This document shows positions 44,556-53,260 of a stretch of 64,000 nt of DNA, in pieces. The stretch spans positions 1 through 64,000 of the forward strand of contig CANMXU010000010.1 of NCBI GenBank assembly GCA_947501935.1. The letters run 5' to 3'. The first letter of the stretch is position 1. Every line of letters begins with the position of its first letter. A program made the translations under genes and the position numbers. The notes below the pieces were generated by a model. It worked only from the letters and a program-made list of their open reading frames with translations. It searched no databases and was not told the DNA's origin. This stretch comes from an uncultured Alteromonadaceae bacterium (GTDB taxonomy: Bacteria; Pseudomonadota; Gammaproteobacteria; Enterobacterales; Alteromonadaceae).

Positions 44556-44631
44556 GATTTGTGATGGTAAATAAGTTATCACACTGATCGGCGATAAAAC
44601 TGAGTAAGACAGAGTAAGGCTGAATAAAATT

Positions 44632-45396
44632 ATGAAAAGAGCTAAACCAGAATCTCAAATTCAAGTGATTGACCGTGCAGCAATGTTACTTGATGCGATA
44701 TCGCGTTATACCTTACCGGTAACACTAAAAGCGTTAAGTGCTGATACTAATTTGGCTCCTTCAACAGCGTTTAGAATATTGCACTCGCTGATTGATAATC
44801 ACTTTGTCGACCGAGATCACGCAGGTAAATACCAGTTAAGTGGTCGGCTAATACGGTTAAGTAATCATCAATATACTCATGTTGACTTTAGAAAGGTGGC
44901 AATACCTTATATGGAAAAACTGCGTGATAAATTTGGTGAAACCATCAACCTTACCGCTCGTGAAGGCGATGTGGTTATTTATGTTGAAAAAGCCATCCCC
45001 AATAGAATGATGCACGTACAACAAATTATTGGTAGCCGTGCGCCTTTACATGTAACTGGTGTAGGAAAAATGATGCTAGGCATGGAAGGGAAGGAAGGTA
45101 TTCATGGTTATGCTCAGCGCACCAATCTACCGGCTTATACCCGTAAAACCTATTCGACCATTGAAAGCCTAGAACAAGAGTGTATGCGTTGTGTTGAACA
45201 AGGTTTTGCATTTGACAATGAAGAAGCAGAAATTGGCGTTGGCTGTATTGGCGTACTCTTATACGACAAGTTTGGTGAAGTGGTTGCCGGTTTGTCGGTA
45301 TCAGCCCCGATTGCACGTCGTAAAGATGAGTGGATTAAAGACTTAGTGAAAGCCGGTCGGTCAATTTCAATTGAACTTGGCTATGTAAAAAACTAA
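44632..45396 (+). CDS. bhcR: IclR-family regulator (BhcR-like)
   Basis: Encodes 254 aa. An N-terminal winged helix-turn-helix (PVTLKALSADTNLAPSTAFRILHSLID, about 28-55) is followed by the IclR effector domain (LRDKFGETINLTAREGDVVIYVEK to the end). In Paracoccus an IclR regulator named BhcR controls the cycle and senses glyoxylate; this gene has the same divergent position beside bhcB, so the name is by context and family. It is the best candidate to bind motif B, two copies of which lie upstream. Confidence 0.82.
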   Translation: MKRAKPESQIQVIDRAAMLLDAISRYTLPVTLKALSADTNLAPSTAFRILHSLIDNHFVDRDHAGKYQLSGRLIRLSNHQYTHVDFRKVAIPYMEKLRDKFGETINLTAREGDVVIYVEKAIPNRMMHVQQIIGSRAPLHVTGVGKMMLGMEGKEGIHGYAQRTNLPAYTRKTYSTIESLEQECMRCVEQGFAFDNEEAEIGVGCIGVLLYDKFGEVVAGLSVSAPIARRKDEWIKDLVKAGRSISIELGYVKN

Positions 45397-45536
45397 GCGT
45401 GAAAACTCAGCGAGAATAAACTAAAAATTAAAGCGCAAGGTCAAGCTATGTACATTGCTACCAAGTAGCCAGTGTTGCCATCACTCTGCTTAACCTTGCT
45501 TGAAAACCCTATTTTAAAACTAAAGAGTGAGTATAT

Positions 45537-45992
45537 ATGTTAACAATAAGTAGATTAGGACAAAGTGAAGCTAAATTGATTATTGATGGCGCCGTGCATA
45601 AAGCCAATAAATTGGGGATCCCAATGTGCATTGCCGTGGTTGATGAATCAGGCAATTTAATTGCTTTTGAACGTATGGACGGCGGGAAAGTACACAGTAT
45701 TACTATTGCTCAAGACAAAGCCTTTACCGCTGCATCGGCGCGCAAGGGCACGCACGAGTTTAATCAGGCCTGTATTCCTGGCCATGAAAACAATTTATTT
45801 GGCATTCATACCGCACTAGGCGGACGCATGTGTATTGTTGGTGGTGGCTTACCTATTACTTGCAACGGTAAAGTGGTAGGCGGCATAGGTATTAGCTCTG
45901 GCTCGCCCGAGCAAGACTTAGGCTGTGCTCAAGCTGGAGTTGATGCTTTTGAGCGACTTTCAAACTCAGCTGTGGCTTCTCACGCGCTTTAA
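45537..45992 (+). CDS. GlcG/HbpS family protein
   Basis: Encodes 151 aa of the GlcG/HbpS (DUF336) family: GIPMCIAVVDESGNLIAFERMDGG near the start and GGGLPITCNGKVVGGIGISSGSPEQD near the end. Family members are found beside glycolate/glyoxylate genes; some bind heme or are haem-degradation related, and the role of the cytosolic ones is unsettled. No signal peptide. It follows bhcR on the same strand after 140 bp and is closed by a terminator, so it likely belongs to the glyoxylate section of the locus. Confidence 0.82.
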   Translation: MLTISRLGQSEAKLIIDGAVHKANKLGIPMCIAVVDESGNLIAFERMDGGKVHSITIAQDKAFTAASARKGTHEFNQACIPGHENNLFGIHTALGGRMCIVGGGLPITCNGKVVGGIGISSGSPEQDLGCAQAGVDAFERLSNSAVASHAL

Positions 45993-46062
45993 GTAAATTT
46001 GATCTAACTAAACCTAGCTAATTAAACCTTGGCTTAATTAAAACTAAGCTAAATGAAATGCC

Positions 46063-46112
46063 AATGGCGATGAAAAACTATTTTATTTAATATTATTTCA
46101 TCGCCATTTTTA
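46063..46112 (+). terminator. Terminator after the GlcG-like gene
   Basis: AATGGCGATGAAA (46063-46075), 20-nt loop, TTTCATCGCCATT (46096-46108), then T-rich sequence. Confidence 0.7.
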
Positions 46113-46128
46113 TTGGCTGAAAGCTAAC

Positions 46129-46196
46129 AGTGATAGCTGGCAAGCGATGAGCCACAAGTTATAAGTAACAAGCGATAAGCCACAAGTGATAAGAAG
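46129..46196. repeat. Degenerate heptamer repeat stretch
   Basis: Runs such as CAAGCGATGAGCCACAAG, TAACAAGCGATAAGCC and CACAAGTGATAAGAAG, a relaxed form of the GTGACAA repeat at 33049. Confidence 0.5.
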
Positions 46197-46218
46197 CCTG
46201 AATTCTTGTAATCATCAG

Positions 46219-47829
46219 CTAAGGCGAAAGCTTCGCTTTTAAATAGTGCAGTGCAGCTATTCGAGTATCAAAAATATGCTCAGCTGGAATTTTGTCGAGT
46301 AAGTTTACTTTTTTAAAGTCATCGCGAACCCGCTGACATACGCTTGATAATAAAATATCACGGCCCTGATTTTGATAACTAACAATAATTTCTTCAATCG
46401 CTATGGTGCTGGTAATGCCAACAAAGCGCGCGTCAGTTAAATCAATCAATAAGGCTTTATTTTGGTCTGCTTTTGAAACGCTTTGCTTTAAGCCTCGTGC
46501 AACACCAAAACCAATTGGGCCGGAAATGTTAAGCAATAAAACATTATCGTCCATTGACGCTAATAATTGTTTTTCTGACACTGACAAATGCTTAGCATCT
46601 TCAGAGGTATGCAGCTGTATATTATCAAGCTGTATTTCTGATAAACGACGAATGGTCACTAGGTTAGCAACAAAAACCCCAACCAGTACAGCGGTAACTA
46701 AGCCAAGGCTAACTGACATGATCATTGTTGAGATCATTAAGGCCACACTAAACAGTGATATTTGATGAATACGCTTGAGAAAGTTCCAATCAATAATGCT
46801 AATGCCAACATGAATTAATATCGCGGCTAACACCGCAACAGGAATATAATTGGTATATTCGCCCGCCCATAAAACGATGGCTAAAATAAATAGCGCGTGC
46901 AAAATGCCTGATAGCGGTGTTGTGCCGCCTGCGCGTAAGTTGGTAACAGTACGCATGGTTGCGCCACCACCGGGTAGTGCGCCAAATAAACCGGCAACGA
47001 TATTACCAATGCCTTGGCCAACAAGTTCCTGGTCTGAGTCGTGTAAATCGTTACTGATACTATCAACCGTTAACGAGGTCATCAGAGAGTCTAAGGTGCT
47101 TAGTGTTGCAATTAATATCGCTGACTTTATCATTTCTCCAGCAAGTTCACTGTGCCATATAGGAAAATTGAATGACGGTAACTCGCTTGATATTGCCCCT
47201 ACAACGGGGATTTGTGCAGCTGAAAATACATAAAATATGGTCGCGCCAATAACCACAATAATACTTGCTGGAACAATACGGCTAAATTTTTGCGGCCATA
47301 CAAAAAGGGCTAATAAACATGCTAAGCCCACCAGTGTATTTGTACTCGTTAAAGTAGGTAACGACATTTCAAGCTCAGCTAAAGAGTGACCAAATAACGG
47401 CTCTATCTGTGAAATAATAATCAAAATACCAATGCCGGAAGTAAAACCAGAAATGACCGGATAGGAAACCAAGGTAAAATATTTCCCTAGTTTAAAAAAG
47501 CCAAACAGCATTTGAAATAAACCAGCTAAGCTTACCACAGTAAAAGCGGCGGCAATGCCGTGTTCAGGCGACTTAGCAACAAAGCTGGTTAGTATCGCCA
47601 CCATAGCCACGGTTAAACCGGTATTAGGCCCAGATATTTGCTGATTTGTACCGCCAAAGAGCGAGGCAAATAAGCCGGTTATAATGGCACAATAAATACC
47701 CGCGCTGGCACCAGCACCTGAGGTAACACCAAAGGCTAAGGCAAAGGGTAAAGCTACAACAGTCGATGTTAATGCACCAAAAATGTCACCCTTAATAGTT
47801 TGTCGATTAAAATGTGATAAAGAAAGCAT
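46219..47829 (-). CDS. SulP-family anion transporter with STAS domain
   Basis: Encodes 536 aa. About 12-14 hydrophobic segments fill residues 15-410, opening with the SulP-like ALPFALAFGVTSGAGASAGIYCA and containing GLFGALPGGGATMRTV. A cytosolic STAS domain (about 430-530) ends the protein. SulP proteins carry sulfate, bicarbonate or dicarboxylates; the substrate cannot be read here. Given the setting, transport of a dicarboxylate or bicarbonate linked to glyoxylate metabolism is possible but unproven. Divergent from the purine permease. Confidence 0.85.
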   Translation of the reverse strand: MLSLSHFNRQTIKGDIFGALTSTVVALPFALAFGVTSGAGASAGIYCAIITGLFASLFGGTNQQISGPNTGLTVAMVAILTSFVAKSPEHGIAAAFTVVSLAGLFQMLFGFFKLGKYFTLVSYPVISGFTSGIGILIIISQIEPLFGHSLAELEMSLPTLTSTNTLVGLACLLALFVWPQKFSRIVPASIIVVIGATIFYVFSAAQIPVVGAISSELPSFNFPIWHSELAGEMIKSAILIATLSTLDSLMTSLTVDSISNDLHDSDQELVGQGIGNIVAGLFGALPGGGATMRTVTNLRAGGTTPLSGILHALFILAIVLWAGEYTNYIPVAVLAAILIHVGISIIDWNFLKRIHQISLFSVALMISTMIMSVSLGLVTAVLVGVFVANLVTIRRLSEIQLDNIQLHTSEDAKHLSVSEKQLLASMDDNVLLLNISGPIGFGVARGLKQSVSKADQNKALLIDLTDARFVGITSTIAIEEIIVSYQNQGRDILLSSVCQRVRDDFKKVNLLDKIPAEHIFDTRIAALHYLKAKLSP

Positions 47830-47973
47830 AAAGACCTAATATAAAGTAAGTGATTAACGGTAATAAATAATGTGCAAATGCCAGTAAAAATGCAGTTTTA
47901 AGGCGATTAACCTAAACAGTTGCAGCTATTGTTTTGCGTGTTTAATAGTTAGTATACAATAAAATTTAAATTC

Positions 47974-47989
47974 TTGACACTATTGACAG
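47974..47989 (+). promoter_or_regulatory. Weak motif A-like site
   Basis: TTGACACTATTGACAG keeps the left half of motif A, but the right half matches at only 4 of 7 positions. Confidence 0.35.
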
Positions 47990-48229
47990 GTTTTCTGTTT
48001 TAAGTATAGGATGATGTGCTGATTATAAAAAAAGCATTTAACGATTTAATCTTATTAGCAGTAAAACATTAAAGGTAAATAAGCTTACTTTTCAAGTAGT
48101 TTTATCTCTTAAAGCCACTGAACTATGGCTGCTTTTCTGTTTCATCTGGGTAATGTAAATGGCTTTATATCTTGTCCCTTAAAACAGTTATGTACTGTTT
48201 AAAGTTGCTATAAGGTAAATAATATATGC

Positions 48230-48246
48230 ATTTCACCATATGAAAT
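48230..48246. promoter_or_regulatory. Motif B operator before the purine permease
   Basis: ATTTCACCATATGAAAT, same 7-3-7 layout as the two sites in the bhcB-bhcR gap. Confidence 0.65.
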
Positions 48247-48479
48247 AGCTAAAGAGTGTTAATCATTAACTTTAACTTTTAAATATGCTTTTATTTAACT
48301 TAGCTACATAGGGGGAGGGTGATACCAATTGAATTCATTATTCTAATTGGTAGATAACAGCCTAGTCCTAAAAATCAGCCAACGTTGGTATTACTTGATA
48401 TCAGTAATTCAGCAACAAACGGGTCACACTAAAATTATAAAAAGTGATCTCACTTCTAAACAACAAGAGAACTGTAGTT

Positions 48480-49916
48480 ATGGAACAAGCGAGTAAAACT
48501 AACGAAATAGAAGGTAACGAGGTGGGGTTTTTAGAACGTTTTTTTAAACTATCTTCACATAATACCACGGTAAAAACTGAACTTATGGCGGGGTTAACAA
48601 CTTTTGTAACCATGTCATATATTATGTTTTTAAATCCGATAATCATGTCTAAAACGGGTATGCCTTTTGACGGATTATTCTTAGCAACATGTTTGGGCGC
48701 AGCAATCGCCACCATTTTAATGGGTCTTTACGCAAACTGGCCAGTAGGCCTTGCTCCGGGCATGGGGCTGAACGCGTTTTTCACCTTCTCAGTTGTTGGC
48801 GCGATGGGCTATAGTTGGGAAATTGCACTTGGGGCAGTGTTTTTGTCAGGTGTTGTTTTTGTCTTTATGAGTGTCACCCGTTTGCGGGAATGGATGCTTG
48901 ATAGTATCCCGATGAGTTTACGGCTTGCGATGACAGCAGGGGTAGGGCTTTTCTTAGGTTTTATCGGTTTACGTTTTACCGGTATTGTTGTGCCAAACCC
49001 TGATAACGTCGTGGCTATTGCTGATCTTACCCACTTTGGTTTTGGTCAATTTGGCCCAGAAGCACCAGCACTTGGCTTTTTAAGTTTCGTATTAATTGCT
49101 GTGCTTAGCTACCGTAATGTATTTGGTGCCGTGCTAATTGGTATCGCAGCAACCACCTTAATTGCTTTTGCCATGACTTGGATATTACCAACTGACTTCT
49201 TTGTTGTATCTGAAGCGGCGAAATCGTTTGCTCCGGCAAGTGGTTTTGTTAATTATACTGGTTTGCTAGCCGTTCCTGACTTTGCCGCACTTGAACCCAT
49301 TATGTGGAAAGCCGATATAGCTGGAGCCTTTGAAGTTGCGCTAATTCCGGTGATTGTAACCTTCTTATTCGTTAATATTTTTGATACTGCTGGTACGTTA
49401 ATGGGCGTGGCTGAACGTGCTAATTTACAAGATAAAAATGGTAAAATTCACGGTTTAAGTAAATCATTAAAAGCTGATTCGGTATCTTCAGTTATCGGTA
49501 CTGCTTTTGGTTGTCCGCCTGTGACCTCTTATGTTGAGTCGGCTGCTGGTGTTGCGGTAGGTGGCCGAACAGGGCTTACTGCGGTAACTATAGGTTTATT
49601 ATTTGCTGGCGGTATGTTCTTTTTACCGCTTGCACAAATGCTACCTGGCTTTGCGGTTGACGGTGCACTGATTTATGTTGCTATGTTAATGATGAGTTCA
49701 CTGAAAAACTTAGACTGGGAAGACTTAACCGAATTTGCACCAGCAGTATGTACTACGGTAATGATGGCGTTTACTTTCTCTATTGCTAACGGTATCGCTT
49801 TTGGTTTTATTACTTATACCTGTTTGAAAGTAGGTTCAGGTAAAGCTGATCAAGTAACTAAAGGTGTGTGGTTATTAACGGCGCTATTCATCGCTAAGTT
49901 TACTTTTTTAAACTAA
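48480..49916 (+). CDS. NCS2 purine permease, AzgA type
   Basis: Encodes 478 aa from ATG 48480; the GTG at 48444 adds an unlike leader. It belongs to the AzgA/GhxP/PbuG branch of NCS2 permeases: TELMAGLTTFVTMSYIMFLNP opening, GLAPGMGLNAFFTF, FVNIFDTAGTLMGVAER, and GCPPVTSYVESAAGVAVGGRTGLTA near residue 350. About 12-14 membrane segments. It should import hypoxanthine, guanine or adenine across the inner membrane and feed GuaD, XdhAB and Hpt. A motif B site lies upstream, linking it to the IclR regulator. Confidence 0.9.
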   Translation: MEQASKTNEIEGNEVGFLERFFKLSSHNTTVKTELMAGLTTFVTMSYIMFLNPIIMSKTGMPFDGLFLATCLGAAIATILMGLYANWPVGLAPGMGLNAFFTFSVVGAMGYSWEIALGAVFLSGVVFVFMSVTRLREWMLDSIPMSLRLAMTAGVGLFLGFIGLRFTGIVVPNPDNVVAIADLTHFGFGQFGPEAPALGFLSFVLIAVLSYRNVFGAVLIGIAATTLIAFAMTWILPTDFFVVSEAAKSFAPASGFVNYTGLLAVPDFAALEPIMWKADIAGAFEVALIPVIVTFLFVNIFDTAGTLMGVAERANLQDKNGKIHGLSKSLKADSVSSVIGTAFGCPPVTSYVESAAGVAVGGRTGLTAVTIGLLFAGGMFFLPLAQMLPGFAVDGALIYVAMLMMSSLKNLDWEDLTEFAPAVCTTVMMAFTFSIANGIAFGFITYTCLKVGSGKADQVTKGVWLLTALFIAKFTFLN

Positions 49917-50020
49917 TTCGAACTTAGCACGTTGAATTTAACTGGTTTGAAGTTAACGGTAAGCATAAGGTTTTATTGCTAACGTTAGTTGATACCTTAT
50001 CTAGAAGTTAAAGTTTAGTT

Positions 50021-50065
50021 AAAGCACCTTATCTTGCTATTTAGTGGCAAGAAAAGGTGCTTTTT
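50021..50065 (+). terminator. Terminator after the purine permease
   Basis: AAAGCACCTT (50021-50030) pairs with AAGGTGCTTT (50054-50063), with an inner TCTTGC/GCAAGA pairing, then T run. Confidence 0.75.
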
Positions 50066-50292
50066 GTTATGTGTTTACTGATATTTGACCTTACGTATTA
50101 CCAATATCAGTGCAACACCGATTTCCATACTATTTCTTGGTTGAAGTGGCATAGTTAAAATTTTACGTTTCTCAGTATTTCAGTATTTACCACCTATGTT
50201 GCTCAGCATTATAAAATATCCTTAATATAAACTTTATTTGATACATGTTAGAATTTAACAATATTATTATTTAAAATTATTAGGCGTATTTC

Positions 50293-50646
50293 ATGTCTGA
50301 ACATTCAACTTTCGACATTTGTGTTGAACCGATAGAACTTTGTAAATTACTCAAAATTGCCAATATGGTTGGCGGTGGCGGCGAAGCTAAAACCATGATC
50401 AGTGAAGGTAATGTTTTAGTAAATAATGAAGTTGTAGTTCAAAAACGTAAAAAAATTCGCCACGGCGACGTTATAGAACATAACGGTAAAATTATTGAAA
50501 TCGCTTATAATCCCAGCAAAAAATCAGCAGAGTTTATTAGTACAGTAGTTTTAGCGAGTAAAAATTCAAAAAAGAAAAAAAGAGCGAGAAGTAAAGCGCG
50601 GGTTCTTTCATCAGAAGCTGTTACTGAACCATCGAACAAACGCTAA
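50293..50646 (+). CDS. S4-domain RNA-binding protein, YbcJ-like
   Basis: Encodes 117 aa. The S4 fold (IELCKLLKIANMVGGGGEAK through KRKKIRHGDVIEHNGK, about 15-75) is followed by a basic tail rich in Lys and Ser (about 85-117) that is longer than in YbcJ. It probably binds structured RNA such as rRNA. It has no clear link to purine use; it stands alone between terminators. Confidence 0.8.
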   Translation: MSEHSTFDICVEPIELCKLLKIANMVGGGGEAKTMISEGNVLVNNEVVVQKRKKIRHGDVIEHNGKIIEIAYNPSKKSAEFISTVVLASKNSKKKKRARSKARVLSSEAVTEPSNKR

Positions 50647-50843
50647 AGGTTAAAGCTTTTAGAGCCGATTATTTTCTAGATAGTGCCAATAGTGCTAGAA
50701 CTTATCGCAAGCCCAATGTGAAATATGCTACTAACTGTCTTTTGTGATAAATCGAATTTATATTAGGGCTGTTTTGTGGCGAAAGTTAGCAGGCGAACTA
50801 AGTATGTTAAACCTATAATGACGAAAAGTAGCCTTTTTACAAA

Positions 50844-50880
50844 GGCTCTGGCATCCTGCTTCGCTCTACCTCCTAAGTCC
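50844..50880 (+). repeat. 37-bp direct repeat, left copy
   Basis: Starts GGCTCTGGCATCC and ends TAAGTCC; 35 of 37 bases match the copy at 51089-51125. Confidence 0.85.
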
Positions 50881-51088
50881 ATGCAGTTGTAAATATATAT
50901 GCTCCTTGCCATCTCGACAATATGCTCCTGCATTGTCTATTAGTTACATCCCTGTAACGACATGGCATCGCGCATTGCTGACATGGATGTTAGTACTTAT
51001 GATTTGTCTGGAACAAAAATGACGTGCATGGAAGCACTAATGGCGTGAAGGCATGGATGCCTAAGAACGGCCATGACCTTTCATCCTC

Positions 51089-51125
51089 GGCTCTGGCACC
51101 CTGCTTCGCTCTACCTCTTAAGTCC
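51089..51125 (+). repeat. 37-bp direct repeat, right copy
   Basis: Starts GGCTCTGGCACCC and ends TAAGTCC; pairs with the copy at 50844-50880. Confidence 0.85.
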
Positions 51126-51140
51126 TTACATCCTGAACAT

Positions 51141-51174
51141 AAAAGCCTAAACAGGGATCACTGTTTAGGCTTTT
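51141..51174 (-). terminator. Terminator after hpt
   Basis: Perfect 14-bp arms AAAAGCCTAAACAG (51141-51154) and CTGTTTAGGCTTTT (51161-51174) with a 6-nt loop. A/T tracts on both sides allow action in both directions. Confidence 0.85.
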
Positions 51175-51216
51175 AATTTTATGCGCGAGCATTATTTTTT
51201 AACTCAATAGGGTGAG

Positions 51217-51753
51217 CTAAGTTTCTTCTAGTGGAATAACTTTACCTATGTAGGGTAAGTGGCGATATTTTTGCGCATAATCGATACCAACGCCCACAAC
51301 AAACTCATCAGGTATTTCAAAGCCCTTCCACTTAACATCTACTTCAACCTCACGGCGTGACGGTTTGTCTAACAGAGTACAAATAGAAATAGAGTTAGGC
51401 GCACGTAAGTTTAGTACTTGTAGTATTTTGCTTAAGGTATTGCCAGTGTCGATAATGTCTTCAACAATGAGTACGTCTTTGCCTTCAATGTTATCGTCTA
51501 AGTCTTTTAGAATATGAACATCACGAGAGCTTTCGGTATTATTGCCATAACTTGATGCGGTCATAAAGTCGACACTATGACCAACCTCAATGGCTCTGGC
51601 TAAATCCGCCATAAAAACGAAAGAACCTCGTAATAGACCAACCATAACTAAGTTATCGCTGTTTTGATAATGCTCAGTTATTTGCTGGCCTAATTGTTTT
51701 ATTCGAGTACTAATTTCTTGTTCTGAAATCATGACTTCTATTTTGTGTTTCAT
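51217..51753 (-). CDS. hpt: Hypoxanthine phosphoribosyltransferase
   Basis: Encodes 178 aa, the usual Hpt length. The PRPP-binding loop [14 protein letters not shown] (about 95-108) and the family start [21 protein letters not shown] are visible. It converts hypoxanthine (and guanine) plus PRPP to the nucleotide, salvaging purines that would otherwise enter the catabolic route. Motif B lies 16 bp before its start, so the same regulator that controls the bhc genes may balance salvage against breakdown. It lies downstream of bhcA on the same strand, 65 bp away. Confidence 0.92.
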   Translation of the reverse strand: MKHKIEVMISEQEISTRIKQLGQQITEHYQNSDNLVMVGLLRGSFVFMADLARAIEVGHSVDFMTASSYGNNTESSRDVHILKDLDDNIEGKDVLIVEDIIDTGNTLSKILQVLNLRAPNSISICTLLDKPSRREVEVDVKWKGFEIPDEFVVGVGIDYAQKYRHLPYIGKVIPLEET

Positions 51754-51768
51754 TTTACTCTCTTTTAA

Positions 51769-51785
51769 ATTTCACTATGTGAAAT
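51769..51785. promoter_or_regulatory. Motif B operator before hpt
   Basis: ATTTCACTATGTGAAAT, a perfect 7-bp palindrome with a 3-bp centre and the best copy in the window. It lies in the bhcA-hpt gap. Confidence 0.7.
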
Positions 51786-51818
51786 GCGTAGTCGTAGTTT
51801 TATAACTCGTTTAGGCGC

Positions 51819-52940
51819 TTATTGATTTAATGCATCTTCCAGTGCGGTTAAGCATAAAGCGACATTTTCATTTCTTGCGGTATAGCCCATTAGGCCAATT
51901 CGCCATGCTTTTCCGGCAAAATCACCCAAACCAGCACCTATTTCAAGGTTGTAATGGTTAAGTAAATAATTTCTTACTTTTGCATCATCTGCGCCGTCAG
52001 GAATATATATTGCGTTTAACTGTGGTAAGCGCTCTTCTTCAGGAACAATAAACTTAATGCCTAGCTTCTCTAAGCCTTTAGCCAGTGACTGATGCTGAGC
52101 TTTATGGCGTGCCCAGCTGTTTTCTAAGCCTTCATTTTGTAAATGCACTAATGACTCGTGTAAGCCATATAATGAGTTAACAGGGGCGGTATGATGGTAG
52201 CTACGCTTGCCGTCACCTGACCAATAGCTCATCACTAAAGACTGATCTAGAAACCAACTTTGAATTTGAGTTTTGCGGTTTTTTATCACGTTTACGGCTT
52301 TGTCACTAAAGGAAATAGGAGATAAGCCTGGTACACAAGATAAACATTTTTGTGAGCCTGAATAAATAGCGTCAATGCCCCAGTCGTCTACTTTAAGCTC
52401 TATGCCGCCTAGCGTAGTTACTGCGTCAACAATCGATAAACAGTCGTGTTGTTGGGCAAGAGCACACAAGGTTTTGGCATCAGACACGGCACCGGTAGAT
52501 GTTTCTGCGTGTACAAAGGCAACAAATTTTGCATCAGGGTTATCAATTAATGCTTGTTCAACCTTGTCGGTTTCAACAGCGCGCCCCCACGGAGAGTCAA
52601 CTACAATAGCTTCTGCGCCGATGCGGATAACGTTTTGGATCATGCGATCGCCAAATACACCATTACGACAAACAATGACTTTATCGCCAGCTTCTACTAA
52701 GTTTACAAAACAAGCTTCCATTCCTGCAGAGCCAGGGGCTGATAATGCAATGGTAAATTCATTTTTAGTTTGAAATGCATATTGAAGTAAGGTTTTTACT
52801 TCGTCCATCATATCAAGAAATAACGGGTCTAAATGGCCAATTACTGGCCTTGATAATGCGGCTAAAACTTCTGGACTGATATCTGAAGGGCCAGGGCCCA
52901 TTAAAATTCTACGAGGTGGTTGGAATGATTGAAAGTTCAT
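51819..52940 (-). CDS. Glyoxylate aminotransferase (AGXT/PucG-like; candidate BhcA role)
   Basis: Encodes 373 aa, a fold-type I PLP aminotransferase with Lys198 in SGSQKCLS and LMGPGPSDISPEVLAAL and GHLDP at the start. The sequence looks closer to the alanine-glyoxylate/PucG type than to the serine-glyoxylate-like BhcA of Paracoccus as I remember it. It should transfer an amino group to glyoxylate, giving glycine for BhcC. PucG function (ureidoglycine as donor) is unlikely because the pathway here uses allantoicase, which makes ureidoglycolate. A strong motif A lies upstream. The amino donor (aspartate, alanine or serine) cannot be read from sequence. Confidence 0.78.
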   Translation of the reverse strand: MNFQSFQPPRRILMGPGPSDISPEVLAALSRPVIGHLDPLFLDMMDEVKTLLQYAFQTKNEFTIALSAPGSAGMEACFVNLVEAGDKVIVCRNGVFGDRMIQNVIRIGAEAIVVDSPWGRAVETDKVEQALIDNPDAKFVAFVHAETSTGAVSDAKTLCALAQQHDCLSIVDAVTTLGGIELKVDDWGIDAIYSGSQKCLSCVPGLSPISFSDKAVNVIKNRKTQIQSWFLDQSLVMSYWSGDGKRSYHHTAPVNSLYGLHESLVHLQNEGLENSWARHKAQHQSLAKGLEKLGIKFIVPEEERLPQLNAIYIPDGADDAKVRNYLLNHYNLEIGAGLGDFAGKAWRIGLMGYTARNENVALCLTALEDALNQ

Positions 52941-52995
52941 TTTTTGCGCCTTTATTTGCTGAGATCATAATTTGATATTACTTTGATAACAAAAG

Positions 52996-53011
52996 CTGAC
53001 ACATGTGTCAA
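52996..53011 (-). promoter_or_regulatory. Motif A operator before the aminotransferase gene
   Basis: CTGACACATGTGTCAA holds a perfect 14-bp palindrome. On the minus strand it reads TTGACA as -35 with TATCAA 17 bp further on as a possible -10. Confidence 0.75.
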
Positions 53012-53074
53012 GAAAATGAATTTAGTAATACTTTATTTTTAAGCTATAAATTTAGTGAGCAAAAAATATATTAC

Positions 53075-53090
53075 TTGACACAAGAGTCAG
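53075..53090 (+). promoter_or_regulatory. Motif A operator before tsx
   Basis: TTGACACAAGAGTCAG, one mismatch in the right arm. It is 64 bp from the previous copy in the shared divergent region. Confidence 0.65.
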
Positions 53091-53260
53091 AATTTGTGAT
53101 TTTAATTTTGATTTAGCGAAAATATAACCAGTAATAGATTTTTGACTAAGCAGGCTAATTATTCGTTTAATTCAAATTAATAGATAATTAGCGCTTAAAG
53201 AATAACCATAAATAAAAGCAAACAAAATAAAAAATAACATGACTTTAAAAAGGGTAAATT

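Larger units (their letters stand above)
44174..44631. other. Divergent control region between bhcB and bhcR
   Basis: 458 bp without a gene. It contains two motif B copies and one motif A copy. Confidence 0.7.
47830..48479. other. 650-bp divergent region between SulP and purine permease genes
   Basis: No gene. It contains a weak motif A (47974-47989), a motif B (48230-48246) and an inverted repeat TACCAATT/AATTGGTA (48323-48352). Confidence 0.6.
50647..51216. other. 570-bp region with 37-bp direct repeat, no gene
   Basis: Two direct repeats (50844-50880 and 51089-51125) bracket about 210 bp with short ATGGATG/GGCATGGATGCC-type palindromes. The hpt terminator is at the right. No gene is seen. 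Confidence 0.55.
52941..53260. other. Divergent control region between aminotransferase and tsx genes
   Basis: 320 bp without a gene; two motif A copies, one facing each gene. Confidence 0.7.

Noticed and set aside
51819..52940. PucG, ureidoglycine-glyoxylate aminotransferase
   Set aside because: The pathway uses allantoicase and makes ureidoglycolate; no allantoate amidohydrolase is present to supply ureidoglycine.
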